Assembly: GCA_963205165.1 (NCBI GenBank)
Contig: CAUJJX010000124.1
Location: 1-36,965, forward strand
From: Pseudomonadota bacterium
GTDB lineage: Bacteria; Pseudomonadota; Gammaproteobacteria; Burkholderiales; Ga0077523
Length of the DNA: 36,965 nucleotides
Reading direction: 5' to 3'
A program made the position numbers and the translations under genes. The notes under the pieces were generated by a model. The model saw only the letters and a program-made list of their open reading frames with translations, was not told the origin of the DNA and ran no database searches. Of this stretch, positions 8,876 to 16,742 are shown piece by piece; the first letter of the stretch is position 1, and each line of letters opens with the position of its first letter.

Positions 8876-9139
8876 TTAGGCGGACATCTTGCTTTCCACG
8901 AACGCCGCCAACGAGCCGAACGTCGCGAAGGTCTGGGCATCGATCTCGTCGTCTTCCACGGCGAATCCGAAGCGGTCTTCCATGGCGGTCAGCACGTTGA
9001 TGACGGCCATGGAATCCAGTTCCGGAATGGCGCCGAGCAGTCGGGATGCCGGCGTGAGCTGCGCCGCGCGCGGACCGAGCGACAGGGTCTGTTCGAGAAT
9101 GCCGCGGACGGCGTCGATGGTGTCTTGCGATGCGTTCAT
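8876..9139 (-). CDS. Acyl carrier protein, exosortase-A locus type
   Basis: A small acidic carrier protein of 87 residues. The phosphopantetheine site is in PELDSMAVINVL, with Ser43 as the attachment residue, followed by the ACP-like helix EDRFGFAVEDDEID. It is distinct from the fatty-acid ACP (AcpP carries DSLD..E) and probably serves the acyl-CoA ligase, decarboxylase and hydrolases of this locus. It is the first gene of a leftward four-gene operon preceded by a clear sigma-54 promoter at 9197-9211, giving a leader of roughly 46 bases. Substrate unknown. Confidence 0.88.
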   Translation of the reverse strand: MNASQDTIDAVRGILEQTLSLGPRAAQLTPASRLLGAIPELDSMAVINVLTAMEDRFGFAVEDDEIDAQTFATFGSLAAFVESKMSA

Positions 9140-9196
9140 GGTGCTCGGGTCGAAGTTGACGGGGCGCGGGGTGCGCTGGAATCCCGGCGCCCTCTC

Positions 9197-9211
9197 GCAA
9201 ATACCTTACCA
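9197..9211 (-). promoter_or_regulatory. Sigma-54 (-24/-12) promoter for the acyl carrier protein operon
   Basis: Read on the minus strand the sequence is TTGGTAAGGTATTTGC, counting one extra T before the -24 TGG. The -24 GG and -12 GC dinucleotides have the exact 12-base offset required by sigma-54, and TTGC is consensus. The predicted start is near 9185, about 46 bases before the acyl carrier protein ATG at 9139. A short inverted repeat GCGGT-N5-ACCGC (9237-9251) is centred about 34 bases upstream of the -24 element and might be an activator site. The linked sigma-54 activator PrsR is the obvious regulator, by inference. Confidence 0.75.
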
Positions 9212-9331
9212 ACCGGGTCTTCCGGCCTTCCGGTGCGCGGTTTTCGACCGCACGACCGCAAATCGGCGACTCCCGGTGTGTTCGAAACTCTCGGAGAACG
9301 ATGCCGTCCGGCTCCTGCCGGATGCGGCTGC

Positions 9332-10072
9332 ATGGCTATGCTTTCCAAGCTTCGCGAAGTGTTCGGCACCTTCGGTGTCGCGGACGGACTGGTCTATCTC
9401 GCCAATCGTGGCCTGCAGGGGCTGTCCGGGGGGCGGGTCCGTCTGCTGAAGTACTACATCGTCGCGCAGCCGGTGCCGGCTTCGGCGGCGACGCCGCCCC
9501 GCCGGAGCGCCAGCATGGAAGTGCGCGTGCTCGACCGTGACGAGATCCTCGCGACGGAATGGCCGCGCCCGCGCCACGTCATCGAACGTCGCGTGGCGGA
9601 GGGTGCAGAGTGCGTCGCGGTGTTCGCCAAGGGCCGGATGGTCGGCTTCCAGTGGACGCTGGCCGGACCTTACGAGGAAGACGAGATCCGCACGCTCTTC
9701 TGCCCCCTGCCCGAAGGCCGCGCCGCCTGGGACTTCGACATCTTCGTCGAGCCCGAATACCGCGTCGGCCGGGCCTTCCTGCGCCTGTGGGACGAAACCA
9801 ATGCAAGGCTCCACGCCCGCGGCGTGCGGTGGTGCGTGAGCCGCATCTCCGCGGTCGCGATCGATTCGCGGCGGAGTCATGCGCGAATGCAGGCGGTCGA
9901 TGTCGGCGCGTGCCTCTATCTCTGCGTCGGCAGCGTGCAGTTGAGCCTGTTCGATCGGCGCCCGTTCGTGCATCTGGGCTTCGGTCCGGGCAGCAGGCCC
10001 GTTTTTCGCGCTGTGGCACCGGCCGATCGGATGCCCGCGGGCGCCGACCGGGCCGAATTCGAGAACAGATGA
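9332..10072 (+). CDS. GNAT-like acyltransferase
   Basis: A 246-residue protein whose central part resembles the Gcn5-related acetyltransferase fold. It has a VFAKGRMVGFQWTLAG beta strand pair, then WDFDIFVEPEYRVGRAFLRL, where the R-V-G-R-A loop would be the acyl-CoA binding turn. The first 60 residues are an extra segment of unknown role. Starts at 9332 or 9338 (MAMLSK) are both possible. The long open frame before them is antisense to the hydrolase and ACP genes and is not real. It heads the rightward operon with the ligase and decarboxylase. Such GNAT proteins are common beside exosortase-A acyl ligases; the acceptor is unknown. Confidence 0.75.
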   Translation: MAMLSKLREVFGTFGVADGLVYLANRGLQGLSGGRVRLLKYYIVAQPVPASAATPPRRSASMEVRVLDRDEILATEWPRPRHVIERRVAEGAECVAVFAKGRMVGFQWTLAGPYEEDEIRTLFCPLPEGRAAWDFDIFVEPEYRVGRAFLRLWDETNARLHARGVRWCVSRISAVAIDSRRSHARMQAVDVGACLYLCVGSVQLSLFDRRPFVHLGFGPGSRPVFRAVAPADRMPAGADRAEFENR

Positions 10073-10088
10073 CGGACAACCGAACAAC

Positions 10089-11687
10089 ATGACAGCCATC
10101 GTTAGAACCCTGGTGAGCGATCTCATCCGGCCGGACGGCCGCGAATCGCGCATTGCCCTGCGCCACGACGGTGCCGACGTGAGCTACGGCGCGCTCCACG
10201 CGACCTGCCAGGCTTTCGCCCGCTCGCTGCTCGCGCTGAAGCTCACGCGCGGCGAACGCGTCGCGGTGTACCTCGACAAGCGCATCGAGACCGTCGTCGG
10301 CATGTTCGGCGCGGCTGCTGCGGGCCTCGTGTTCGTGCCAGTGAATCCGCTGCTGAAGGGCGAGCAGGTCGGACACATCCTGCGCGACTGCAACGTTCGC
10401 GTGCTCGTCACGTCCGACGACCGGCTCGCGCTGCTGAAGCCGACGCTCGAGGCCTGCGAGGACCTCCGGCATGTCGTGGTCGTCGGCGGTGAGGCCGAGT
10501 CGATCGCCGGGCTCGACGTGATTGCCTGGAGCGATTCTGTGGCCCCCTCTTCGGCGCCGCTGTTGCCGCACCGGAACGTCGACGTCGATCTCGCCGCGAT
10601 CTTCTACACGAGCGGCAGCACCGGAAAACCGAAGGGCGTGATGCTTTCGAACCGGAACATCGTGACCGGCGCGACGAGCGTCTCGAGCTACCTCGAGAAC
10701 CACCGGGACGATCGGCTGCTGGCCGCGCTGCCGCTGTCGTTCGACGCCGGTTTCAGCCAGCTCACGACTGCGTTCCACGTCGGCGCGTGCTCGGTGCTGC
10801 ACAACTATTTCCTGCCGCGCGACGCGGTGAAGGCGCTGGTCAACGAACGCATCACCGGCCTCACGGCCGTGCCGCCGCTCTGGTTCCAGCTGATCCAGCA
10901 GGCCTGGCCCGAATCGATTGCCGAGCACCTCCGCTACATCGCCAACACCGGCGGGCGCATGCCTCGGACGACGCTCGACGCGCTGCGCGCGCGGCTGCCG
11001 AAGACGAAGCCTTTCCTGATGTACGGACTGACCGAGGCGTTCCGTTCGACCTATCTGCCGCCCGACGAGGTGGACCAGCGTCCCGACTCGATCGGCAAGG
11101 CGATCCCGAATGCCGAGATCCTCGTGTTGCGCGACGACGGTTCGCCCTGCGCGCCTCGTGAACACGGCGAGCTCGTGCATCGCGGCGCCCTCGTCGGCAT
11201 GGGCTACTGGAACGATGCCGCCAAGACCGCCGAGCGCTACAAGCCGCTGCCGGGACGCGAATCCGGATTCGTCATTCCCGAGATGGCGGTCTTCTCCGGC
11301 GACACCGTGTACGCCGACGAAGACGGCTTCCTCTACTTCGTCGGTCGCCGTGACGAGATGATCAAGACGTCCGGCTATCGCGTGAGCCCGACCGAGATCG
11401 AGGAAGTGATCTACCGCACCGGACTCGTGGCCGAGGTGGCTGCGCTCGGGGTGCAGCACGACCAGTTCGGTCACGCGATCGTGCTCGTCGCCATCGCGGC
11501 CGCCGACAGCGGTGCCGACGAGGCTTCGATCCGGGCCGCGTGCCAGAAGGCGCTGCCTGCGTACATGGTGCCGAAGCACATCGACCTCCGGACCGGTGCG
11601 CTGCCGCGCAATCCGAACGGCAAGATCGATCGCAAGCTGCTGGCCGACGAATTCCGCGATCTCTATTCGGAGGCTGCGTCCGCATGA
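10089..11687 (+). CDS. Acyl-CoA ligase (AMP-forming), exosortase A system-associated
   Basis: An ANL-superfamily adenylating enzyme of 532 residues. The ATP-binding motif FYTSGSTGKPKGVMLS (about 172-187) is present, followed by MYGLTEAFRSTYL (A5 region). GDTVYADEDGFLYFVGRRD has the ribose-binding Asp. The C-terminal domain ends NPNGKIDRKLL with the catalytic lysine at about 512. It should activate a carboxylic acid as acyl-AMP and pass it to CoA or to the ACP encoded at 8876-9139. The acid is unknown. It starts 16 bases after the GNAT gene and overlaps the decarboxylase start by 4 bases (ATGA). Confidence 0.92.
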   Translation: MTAIVRTLVSDLIRPDGRESRIALRHDGADVSYGALHATCQAFARSLLALKLTRGERVAVYLDKRIETVVGMFGAAAAGLVFVPVNPLLKGEQVGHILRDCNVRVLVTSDDRLALLKPTLEACEDLRHVVVVGGEAESIAGLDVIAWSDSVAPSSAPLLPHRNVDVDLAAIFYTSGSTGKPKGVMLSNRNIVTGATSVSSYLENHRDDRLLAALPLSFDAGFSQLTTAFHVGACSVLHNYFLPRDAVKALVNERITGLTAVPPLWFQLIQQAWPESIAEHLRYIANTGGRMPRTTLDALRARLPKTKPFLMYGLTEAFRSTYLPPDEVDQRPDSIGKAIPNAEILVLRDDGSPCAPREHGELVHRGALVGMGYWNDAAKTAERYKPLPGRESGFVIPEMAVFSGDTVYADEDGFLYFVGRRDEMIKTSGYRVSPTEIEEVIYRTGLVAEVAALGVQHDQFGHAIVLVAIAAADSGADEASIRAACQKALPAYMVPKHIDLRTGALPRNPNGKIDRKLLADEFRDLYSEAASA

Positions 11688-12931
11688 ATGCGCCCCTGAA
11701 TGCCGCGGCGTCCGGGCAGGTGGTCACGAACCCGTTTCCCGTCGAGAACGGCGAACTGGTGATCGGCGGACTCCCGCTCAGTCGCCTCGCCGCGCGCGTC
11801 GGGCGCACGCCGTTCTTCGCCTACGATCGCGCGCTGCTCGCGGCCCACGTGCGCGCGCTCCGTGCAGCGCTCCCGCCGGCCGTGCACCTGCACTACGCGA
11901 TGAAGGCCAACCCGATGCCGGCGCTCGTGCAGACGATGGTCGGGCTGGTCGACGGCCTGGACCTCGCGTCCGCTGGCGAGATGAAGGTCGCGCTCGACGC
12001 TGGGTGCGATCCGGGGATCATGAGCTTCGCGGGGCCCGGCAAACGTCCGGAAGAGTTGTGGCAGGCCGTCGCCGCGGGCGTGACCATCAACGTCGAATCC
12101 GAGGGCGAGCTGCCGCACATCCGCGCCGCTGCCGATGGCCTGGGCGTACGGCCGCGCGTCGCCGTCCGGGTGAATCCCGACTTCGAGCTGAAGTCGTCCG
12201 GAATGAAGATGGCCGGTGGTCCGAAGCAGTTCGGCATCGACGCGGAGCGCGTGCCCGACGTGCTCGCCGCGATCGGTCGCGAACCGTTCGAGTTCGTGGG
12301 TTTCCACGTCTACAGCGGTTCGCAGAACCTGCGCGCCGAGGCGCTCTGTGACGCGCAACGCAAGACGCTCGACCTCGCTGTTCGTCTCGCTGCCGCGGCG
12401 CCGGGGCCCGTGCAGGTCCTGAACATGGGCGGCGGTTTCGGTGTCCCGTACTTTCCCGGTGACCAGCCGCTCGACGTGGCCCCCGTTGCCGAGAACCTGC
12501 GGATGCTCGCCGAGGAAGCGCGGACGTCGCTGCCCGGTGCGACACTCGTCATCGAACTGGGTCGCTATCTCGTGGCGCATTCGGGCGTGTACGTCGCGAG
12601 GGTCGTGGACCGCAAGGAATCGCGCGGACACGTGTTCCTCGTGACCGACGGCGGGCTGCATCATCACCTCGCCGCCTCGGGCAATTTCGGGCAGGTGATC
12701 CGCAAGAACTATCCGGTCGCGGTCGGCACGCAGATGGGTGCGCCCGCCACCGAGAATGTCTCGGTCGTCGGTCCGCTGTGCACGCCGCTCGATCTGCTCG
12801 GTGACCGTGTCGATCTGCCTCGCGCGGACGTCGGTGATCTGATCTGCGTGTTCATGTCCGGCGCCTACGGTTACACGTCGAGCCCGCACCAGTTCCTGAG
12901 TCATCCAGCGCCGATCGAGGTGCTGGTTTGA
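11684..12931 (+). CDS. PLP-dependent decarboxylase, exosortase A system-associated
   Basis: A fold-type III (alanine-racemase-like barrel) decarboxylase of 415 residues, related to diaminopimelate and ornithine decarboxylases. The PLP lysine is Lys74 in HLHYAMKANPMPAL. The glycine-rich phosphate loop is NMGGGFGVPYFPGD, and the C-terminal active-site part contains VVGPLCTPLDLLGDR (the Cys that completes the dimer site) and GAYGYTSSPHQFL. It is not the housekeeping lysA by context: it is translationally coupled to the acyl-CoA ligase (ATGA overlap). Together they suggest production of an amine or amino acid derivative for the exopolysaccharide or the sorted proteins; the substrate is not known. 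Confidence 0.92.
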   Translation: MNAPLNAAASGQVVTNPFPVENGELVIGGLPLSRLAARVGRTPFFAYDRALLAAHVRALRAALPPAVHLHYAMKANPMPALVQTMVGLVDGLDLASAGEMKVALDAGCDPGIMSFAGPGKRPEELWQAVAAGVTINVESEGELPHIRAAADGLGVRPRVAVRVNPDFELKSSGMKMAGGPKQFGIDAERVPDVLAAIGREPFEFVGFHVYSGSQNLRAEALCDAQRKTLDLAVRLAAAAPGPVQVLNMGGGFGVPYFPGDQPLDVAPVAENLRMLAEEARTSLPGATLVIELGRYLVAHSGVYVARVVDRKESRGHVFLVTDGGLHHHLAASGNFGQVIRKNYPVAVGTQMGAPATENVSVVGPLCTPLDLLGDRVDLPRADVGDLICVFMSGAYGYTSSPHQFLSHPAPIEVLV

Positions 12932-12962
12932 CGTACCGCGCGCGCTGAGCGGGAGTCGTCGC

Positions 12963-13946
12963 GTGGCATCGCTCCTGAGTCCGTATCGGGTCCTGTCGCC
13001 GGCCGGGCCTGCGGCCAAGCTCGACATCCTGATCTTCCATCGCGTCTATCCGGCGCGCGATCCGCTCGCGTCGACCGAACCCGATGTCGCGCGCTTCGAT
13101 CGCCTGATGGGTTTTCTGCGACGCGGTTTCAACGTCCTGCCGCTCGGCGAGGCCGTCACGCGGTTGCGCGACGGCACGCTGCCACCGGCTGCCGCGTGCG
13201 TGACTTTCGACGATGGATACGCCGACAACCTCACGCTCGCGCTGCCGGTCCTCGCGCGGCACGAAATCCCCGCGACGATCTTCGTTGCGCCCGGCTATCT
13301 GGACGGCGGGCGCATGTGGAACGACACGGTCATCGAGAGTGTCCGCGGTGCTGCGACCGCCGAACTCGATCTGACCGACGTCGGCCTTCCGCGGCTGGCC
13401 GTCGGCAGCCTCGACGAGAAGCGCGCGGCCATCGCCACGCTGCTGCCGCTGCTGAAATACCGTCCGCTCGACGAGCGCACGCGTCTCGCGGATGTCATCG
13501 GTGCCCGTGTGCGCGCCCAGCTCCCACGGAACCTCATGCTCACGACCGACCAGCTGCGCGGGCTTGCCGCCGATCCGCGCATCACGATCGGCGCCCACAC
13601 ACGACTCCACCCGATACTTGCCTCCTCGATGAACGAATCGGCCGAAACCGAAATCCGCGGGTCCCGTCAGGACCTCGAATCGACCCTGCAGTGCCCCGTC
13701 GACCTGTTCGCGTATCCGAACGGCCGACCGGATCAGGACTACCGGGCGTGCCATGTCGCGATGGTGCGTGCCGCGGGGTTCCGCGCTGCCGTCAGCACCG
13801 CGCAGGGTGTCGCGACTGCCTCGTCCGATCCGTTCCAGTTGCCGCGTTTCACCCCATGGGGACAATCGATGCTGAAGTTCTCCCTCCAACTTGCCCGGAT
13901 GCTCGCGGGGCGTCCGTCGTCCGTCGCGCTGGCGGAGGCCGTATGA
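12963..13946 (+). CDS. Polysaccharide deacetylase family protein
   Basis: A carbohydrate esterase family 4 (NodB-like) protein of 327 residues, expected to remove N- or O-acetyl groups from a glycan. The metal/catalytic motif is CVTFDDGYADN and the second motif is GAHTRLHP (H-x3-H). LFAYPNGRPDQDY gives the arginine/proline motif. No signal peptide is evident, so it may act on a cytoplasmic or lipid-linked intermediate. The start is GTG at 12963 with CGGGAG upstream, 31 bases after the decarboxylase stop. Its stop overlaps the start of the asparagine-synthase-like gene (ATGA). Confidence 0.88.
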   Translation: MASLLSPYRVLSPAGPAAKLDILIFHRVYPARDPLASTEPDVARFDRLMGFLRRGFNVLPLGEAVTRLRDGTLPPAAACVTFDDGYADNLTLALPVLARHEIPATIFVAPGYLDGGRMWNDTVIESVRGAATAELDLTDVGLPRLAVGSLDEKRAAIATLLPLLKYRPLDERTRLADVIGARVRAQLPRNLMLTTDQLRGLAADPRITIGAHTRLHPILASSMNESAETEIRGSRQDLESTLQCPVDLFAYPNGRPDQDYRACHVAMVRAAGFRAAVSTAQGVATASSDPFQLPRFTPWGQSMLKFSLQLARMLAGRPSSVALAEAV

Positions 13947-15784
13947 ATCGCGTGCGCCTCATCGGGATCGCCAGCGGCGATCCATCCATCGGCGCCATGC
14001 TCCAGGAAGTTGCGGCGGGCGCTGCGTCACGCACGCAGGGTGTCGAACACCGCATGCGCGCAGGCACCGCATGGATGGACGCGACCGGCGCGCGGCACGT
14101 CCAGAGTTTCGGCGACGAGACGGGCTTCTGCGTCCTGATCGGTACACCGCGACTGCATGGAGCGTCGCCCGGCGATCGGTTGAGCGCGGCCAGTTTGCTG
14201 GCGAGCTACCGGAAGGACGGGGCCGACATGCTGCGCCGGCTTGCAGGCGGCTTCGCGTTCGTGGCTCACGACGTGGCCAGGGGACGCACGCTGGCGGCGG
14301 TCGACCGTTTCGGCATCTACCCACTCGCATATCGCCTGCTCGACAAGGCCGTCGTGATCGGTCGCTATGCCGACGAGGTCGCGTCGCTGCTGCCCAATGC
14401 GAGCACGCTCGATCCGCAGTCGCTGTTCGACTATCTCTACTTCCACGTGATTCCCGGTCCGGCGACCGTCTACAAATCGGTACGACGTCTCGAGGCCGCG
14501 CACTATGGCGAATTCGTCGATGGCAAGTTCGAGGTTCGCCGCTACTGGGAGCCCGACTACACCGTCCAGACCGGCAAGTCGTTCGACGCGCTGGCCAGCG
14601 AGTATCGCGAACTCATGCGTGAGTGCGTCGCCCGCGAGACCGATGGCGGGACCACCGGGGCCTACCTCAGCGGGGGCACCGATAGTTCGACGGTCTCGGG
14701 CATGCTCGCCAGGAGCACGGCGCTGCCCGCGCAGTGCTATTCGATCGGCTTCGATGCAGCGGGGTACGACGAGATGTCGTTCGCGCGCATCGCGGCGAAG
14801 CATTTCGGTGCCGAGCACCACGAGTACTACGTGACCCCGGCCGACATCGTGCGCGGCGTACCGCTGCTGGCCGAACGCTACGACCAGCCGTTCGGCAACT
14901 CGTCGGCACTTCCGGCCTTCAACTGCGCGTCACAGGCAGTCGGGGACGGTCTTCATGTGATGCTTGCCGGCGACGGGGGCGACGAGATCTTCGGTGGCAA
15001 CACGCGCTACGCGAAACAGAAGGTCTTCGGGTGGTACGACTCGGTGCCGGCGCCGCTGCGCCGCGTGCTGCTCGAGCCGCTGCTGCTCGGTCCGATGCGC
15101 CAGTGGCCGGTGCTGCGCAAGGCGGGCAGCTACATCGAGCAGGCCAAGCTGGGTCTGCCGGCGCGGCTCGAAACCTACAACCTCATGCATCGGCTCGGCA
15201 TCGAGAACATGCTGACGTCGCAGTTCGCAGACGTGGTCCTGCAGTCCGCGCCCGCGATCCAGCAGAAGGAAGTGTTCGACCTCTGCCACGATCGGTCGAT
15301 CGTCAATCAGCTCCTGGCGTACGACCTCAAGTACACGCTCGCCGACACCGATCTCCCGAAGGTGGTCCATACGGCGGAACTGGCCGGTTGCCAGGTGCGC
15401 TTCCCGATGCTGGCCGACGAACTCGTGGACTTCGCGAATGCGCTGCCCCCGTCGTACAAGGTGAAGGGGCTGAAGCTGCGCTACTTCTTCAAGGAGGCGT
15501 CGCGCGGATTCCTGCCCGACGAGATCCTGACGAAGTCGAAGCACGGCTTCGGGCTGCCATTCGGCGCATGGGTCCAGTCCGACGCCGAGTTGCAGCGATT
15601 CGCGCGGGCCAGCATGTTGTCGCTGGTCGAGCGTCGATTGATCCGTCCGGGGTTCGTCGAAGACGTGATGTCCCGGCGGCTCGCCGAGCATCCGGGCTTC
15701 TACGGCGAGGTGATCTGGATCCTCATGCTCCTGGAGCAATGGTTCCGCGCGCACGCGGCCGACTACACGATTGCGTCGGCGTAA
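13943..15784 (+). CDS. Asparagine synthase (glutamine-hydrolysing)-like protein lacking the N-terminal Cys
   Basis: A 613-residue AsnB-family protein. The synthetase half is intact: PP-loop YLSGGTDSSTV (SGGTDSS at 243-249), AGDGGDEIFGGNTRY, and the KSKHGFGLPFGAW region near the C-terminus. The N-terminal half has the glutaminase-like fold (VDRFGIYPLAY) but starts MNRVRL, with no Cys2 nucleophile. It therefore cannot use glutamine in the standard way. Such proteins amidate or cyclise carboxylates with free ammonia or internal amines; lasso-peptide cyclases are one example. Several asnB-like genes occur in exosortase and floc-forming exopolysaccharide loci. It is the last gene of the GNAT-ligase-decarboxylase-deacetylase operon and lies just upstream of the PqqD/HprK-like module. 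The start comes from the ATGA overlap; the longer open frame is not used. Confidence 0.9.
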   Translation: MNRVRLIGIASGDPSIGAMLQEVAAGAASRTQGVEHRMRAGTAWMDATGARHVQSFGDETGFCVLIGTPRLHGASPGDRLSAASLLASYRKDGADMLRRLAGGFAFVAHDVARGRTLAAVDRFGIYPLAYRLLDKAVVIGRYADEVASLLPNASTLDPQSLFDYLYFHVIPGPATVYKSVRRLEAAHYGEFVDGKFEVRRYWEPDYTVQTGKSFDALASEYRELMRECVARETDGGTTGAYLSGGTDSSTVSGMLARSTALPAQCYSIGFDAAGYDEMSFARIAAKHFGAEHHEYYVTPADIVRGVPLLAERYDQPFGNSSALPAFNCASQAVGDGLHVMLAGDGGDEIFGGNTRYAKQKVFGWYDSVPAPLRRVLLEPLLLGPMRQWPVLRKAGSYIEQAKLGLPARLETYNLMHRLGIENMLTSQFADVVLQSAPAIQQKEVFDLCHDRSIVNQLLAYDLKYTLADTDLPKVVHTAELAGCQVRFPMLADELVDFANALPPSYKVKGLKLRYFFKEASRGFLPDEILTKSKHGFGLPFGAWVQSDAELQRFARASMLSLVERRLIRPGFVEDVMSRRLAEHPGFYGEVIWILMLLEQWFRAHAADYTIASA

Positions 15785-15897
15785 AGGCTCCGGTATCCGG
15801 GAGCATTCTGTCGATGCTGTTTACAGGCACTCGCCGTTCGCCGTTGTGACGTCCATGTATCGTTGCGCTTTCAACGCGTTAGATTCATTCTCCGCCT

Positions 15898-15913
15898 TGG
15901 TATTCGAATTGCT
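15898..15913 (+). promoter_or_regulatory. Sigma-54 (-24/-12) promoter for the secreted protein/PqqD/HprK-like unit
   Basis: TGGTATTCGAATTGCT carries the invariant GG and GC with the exact sigma-54 spacing and a consensus TTGC. It shares TTGGTA-N6-TTGC with the promoter of the acyl carrier protein operon. Predicted transcription starts near 15924, about 40 bases before the ATG at 15965. An inverted repeat CGTTG-N6-CAACG (15861-15876) is centred about 31 bases upstream of the -24 element and is a candidate activator or IHF-related site. Control by the linked PrsR is inferred. Confidence 0.78.
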
Positions 15914-15964
15914 CATGGAGAGCATTGTTCCATTCGTGCGCCCAAGCGCACCGAGGCCAAGTAC

Positions 15965-16432
15965 ATGAACGACGAAACGAAATCACGCCGCAAATTCCTG
16001 GGTACCGGTGCTGCCGCGCCTTTCATCATGACCGTCCAGTCGGGTTCGGTGCTGGCGGCTTCGAGCAGCCTGTGCAAGCAGGTATGCGCGACGGCCCCGA
16101 CGCCGGATCTGCTTCCGACGGCCACCTCCGACCTGTGGCTGAGAAAGACGGTCAAGGTCTATTCGATCGATGTGGGCGGTGTCGCTCAGGGCTTGTACAT
16201 CGAGAGTTTCACCGGGGCCACGGGCTCGCCGTACATCCGTATCGATTCGGGCGTGCCGGCTGATTCCAGCTTCCTGAAGGGCGGGGTCGGCTTCACCGTG
16301 ACCGACACCGGCACCACGCGCGAGGCGCTGGTCCAGATCGACGCCGCAGGCAACATCATCGGCTTCCAGTGGCAGACCAGTCTCGGCGGCCAGAAGATCA
16401 CGAAGTCTTGCTACACGTCATTCAAGCCCTGA
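15965..16432 (+). CDS. Small exported protein with twin-arginine signal; candidate substrate of the HPr-rel-A-type module
   Basis: A 155-residue protein that I do not recognise. The N-terminus has SRRKFLGTG followed by a weakly hydrophobic stretch ending SVLAAS, which fits a Tat signal peptide. The mature part would begin with SSSLCKQVCATAP, with two Cys four residues apart. It continues as a beta-rich, Gly/Thr/Ser-rich domain (KVYSIDVGGVAQGLYIESF, GVGFTVTDTGTTREA) and ends KITKSCYTSFKP with a third Cys. Being first in the unit, directly behind its own sigma-54 promoter and ahead of a PqqD-like protein and an HprK-like kinase, it is the likely client of those enzymes. That role is inference. 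It has no PEP-CTERM tail. Confidence 0.8.
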   Translation: MNDETKSRRKFLGTGAAAPFIMTVQSGSVLAASSSLCKQVCATAPTPDLLPTATSDLWLRKTVKVYSIDVGGVAQGLYIESFTGATGSPYIRIDSGVPADSSFLKGGVGFTVTDTGTTREALVQIDAAGNIIGFQWQTSLGGQKITKSCYTSFKP

Positions 16433-16448
16433 TCACCAGGCTATACCC

Positions 16449-16742
16449 ATGGCGCTGACCGGTCTTGCCGGTGGGCGCCGGTGGGTTCTCGCTGATCCCG
16501 AAGGAATGCGCGTCGCTGTGTTCGGCGACGCGTGCATGGTATTCAATCCAGTGTCCTGGGAAACGCACTACGCATCGACACACGTCGCCGAAATTCTTGC
16601 GGCCATTGCTGCAGGGCATGACTCCGATGCTGCGCTCCACGACGAGCTTGTCGGCGCGGACGGAGACGAATCGGAGCGTCCTGCGCTGATGCATCTCGTC
16701 GACGGCCTTGCCGAGCTGGCTCTGATCCGATCGGTTCCATGA
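16449..16742 (+). CDS. PqqD-like protein of the HPr-rel-A system
   Basis: A 97-residue protein matching the PqqD-like peptide-chaperone family found next to HprK-related kinase A. Landmarks are WVLADPEGMRVAVFGDACMVFNP, followed by an acidic helical half with HVAEILAAI and LVDGLAELALI. PqqD proteins and RiPP recognition elements bind a leader segment of a substrate peptide and present it to a modifying enzyme. Here the enzyme would be the kinase whose ATG overlaps this stop (ATGA). The client is probably the exported protein encoded 16 bases upstream, by position only. Confidence 0.82.
   Translation: MALTGLAGGRRWVLADPEGMRVAVFGDACMVFNPVSWETHYASTHVAEILAAIAAGHDSDAALHDELVGADGDESERPALMHLVDGLAELALIRSVP

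Noticed and set aside
8048-9331. Long plus-strand open frame in front of the GNAT gene
   Set aside because: It runs antisense through the ACP and hydrolase 2 genes, has arginine-rich low-complexity translation and no recognisable domain. It is a product of high GC content.
15787-15804. Imperfect hairpin GCTCC...GGAGC just after the Asn-synthase-like gene
   Set aside because: Only five clean base pairs and no T-run; too weak to call a terminator.
15965-16432. Reading the small exported protein as a PEP-CTERM substrate
   Set aside because: There is no Pro-Glu-Pro motif, C-terminal hydrophobic helix or basic tail; it ends KSCYTSFKP.
16449-16470. TGGCGC...TTGC element resembling a sigma-54 promoter at the PqqD gene
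   Set aside because: The GG and GC are 16 bases apart, not 12, and the element lies inside the coding start.
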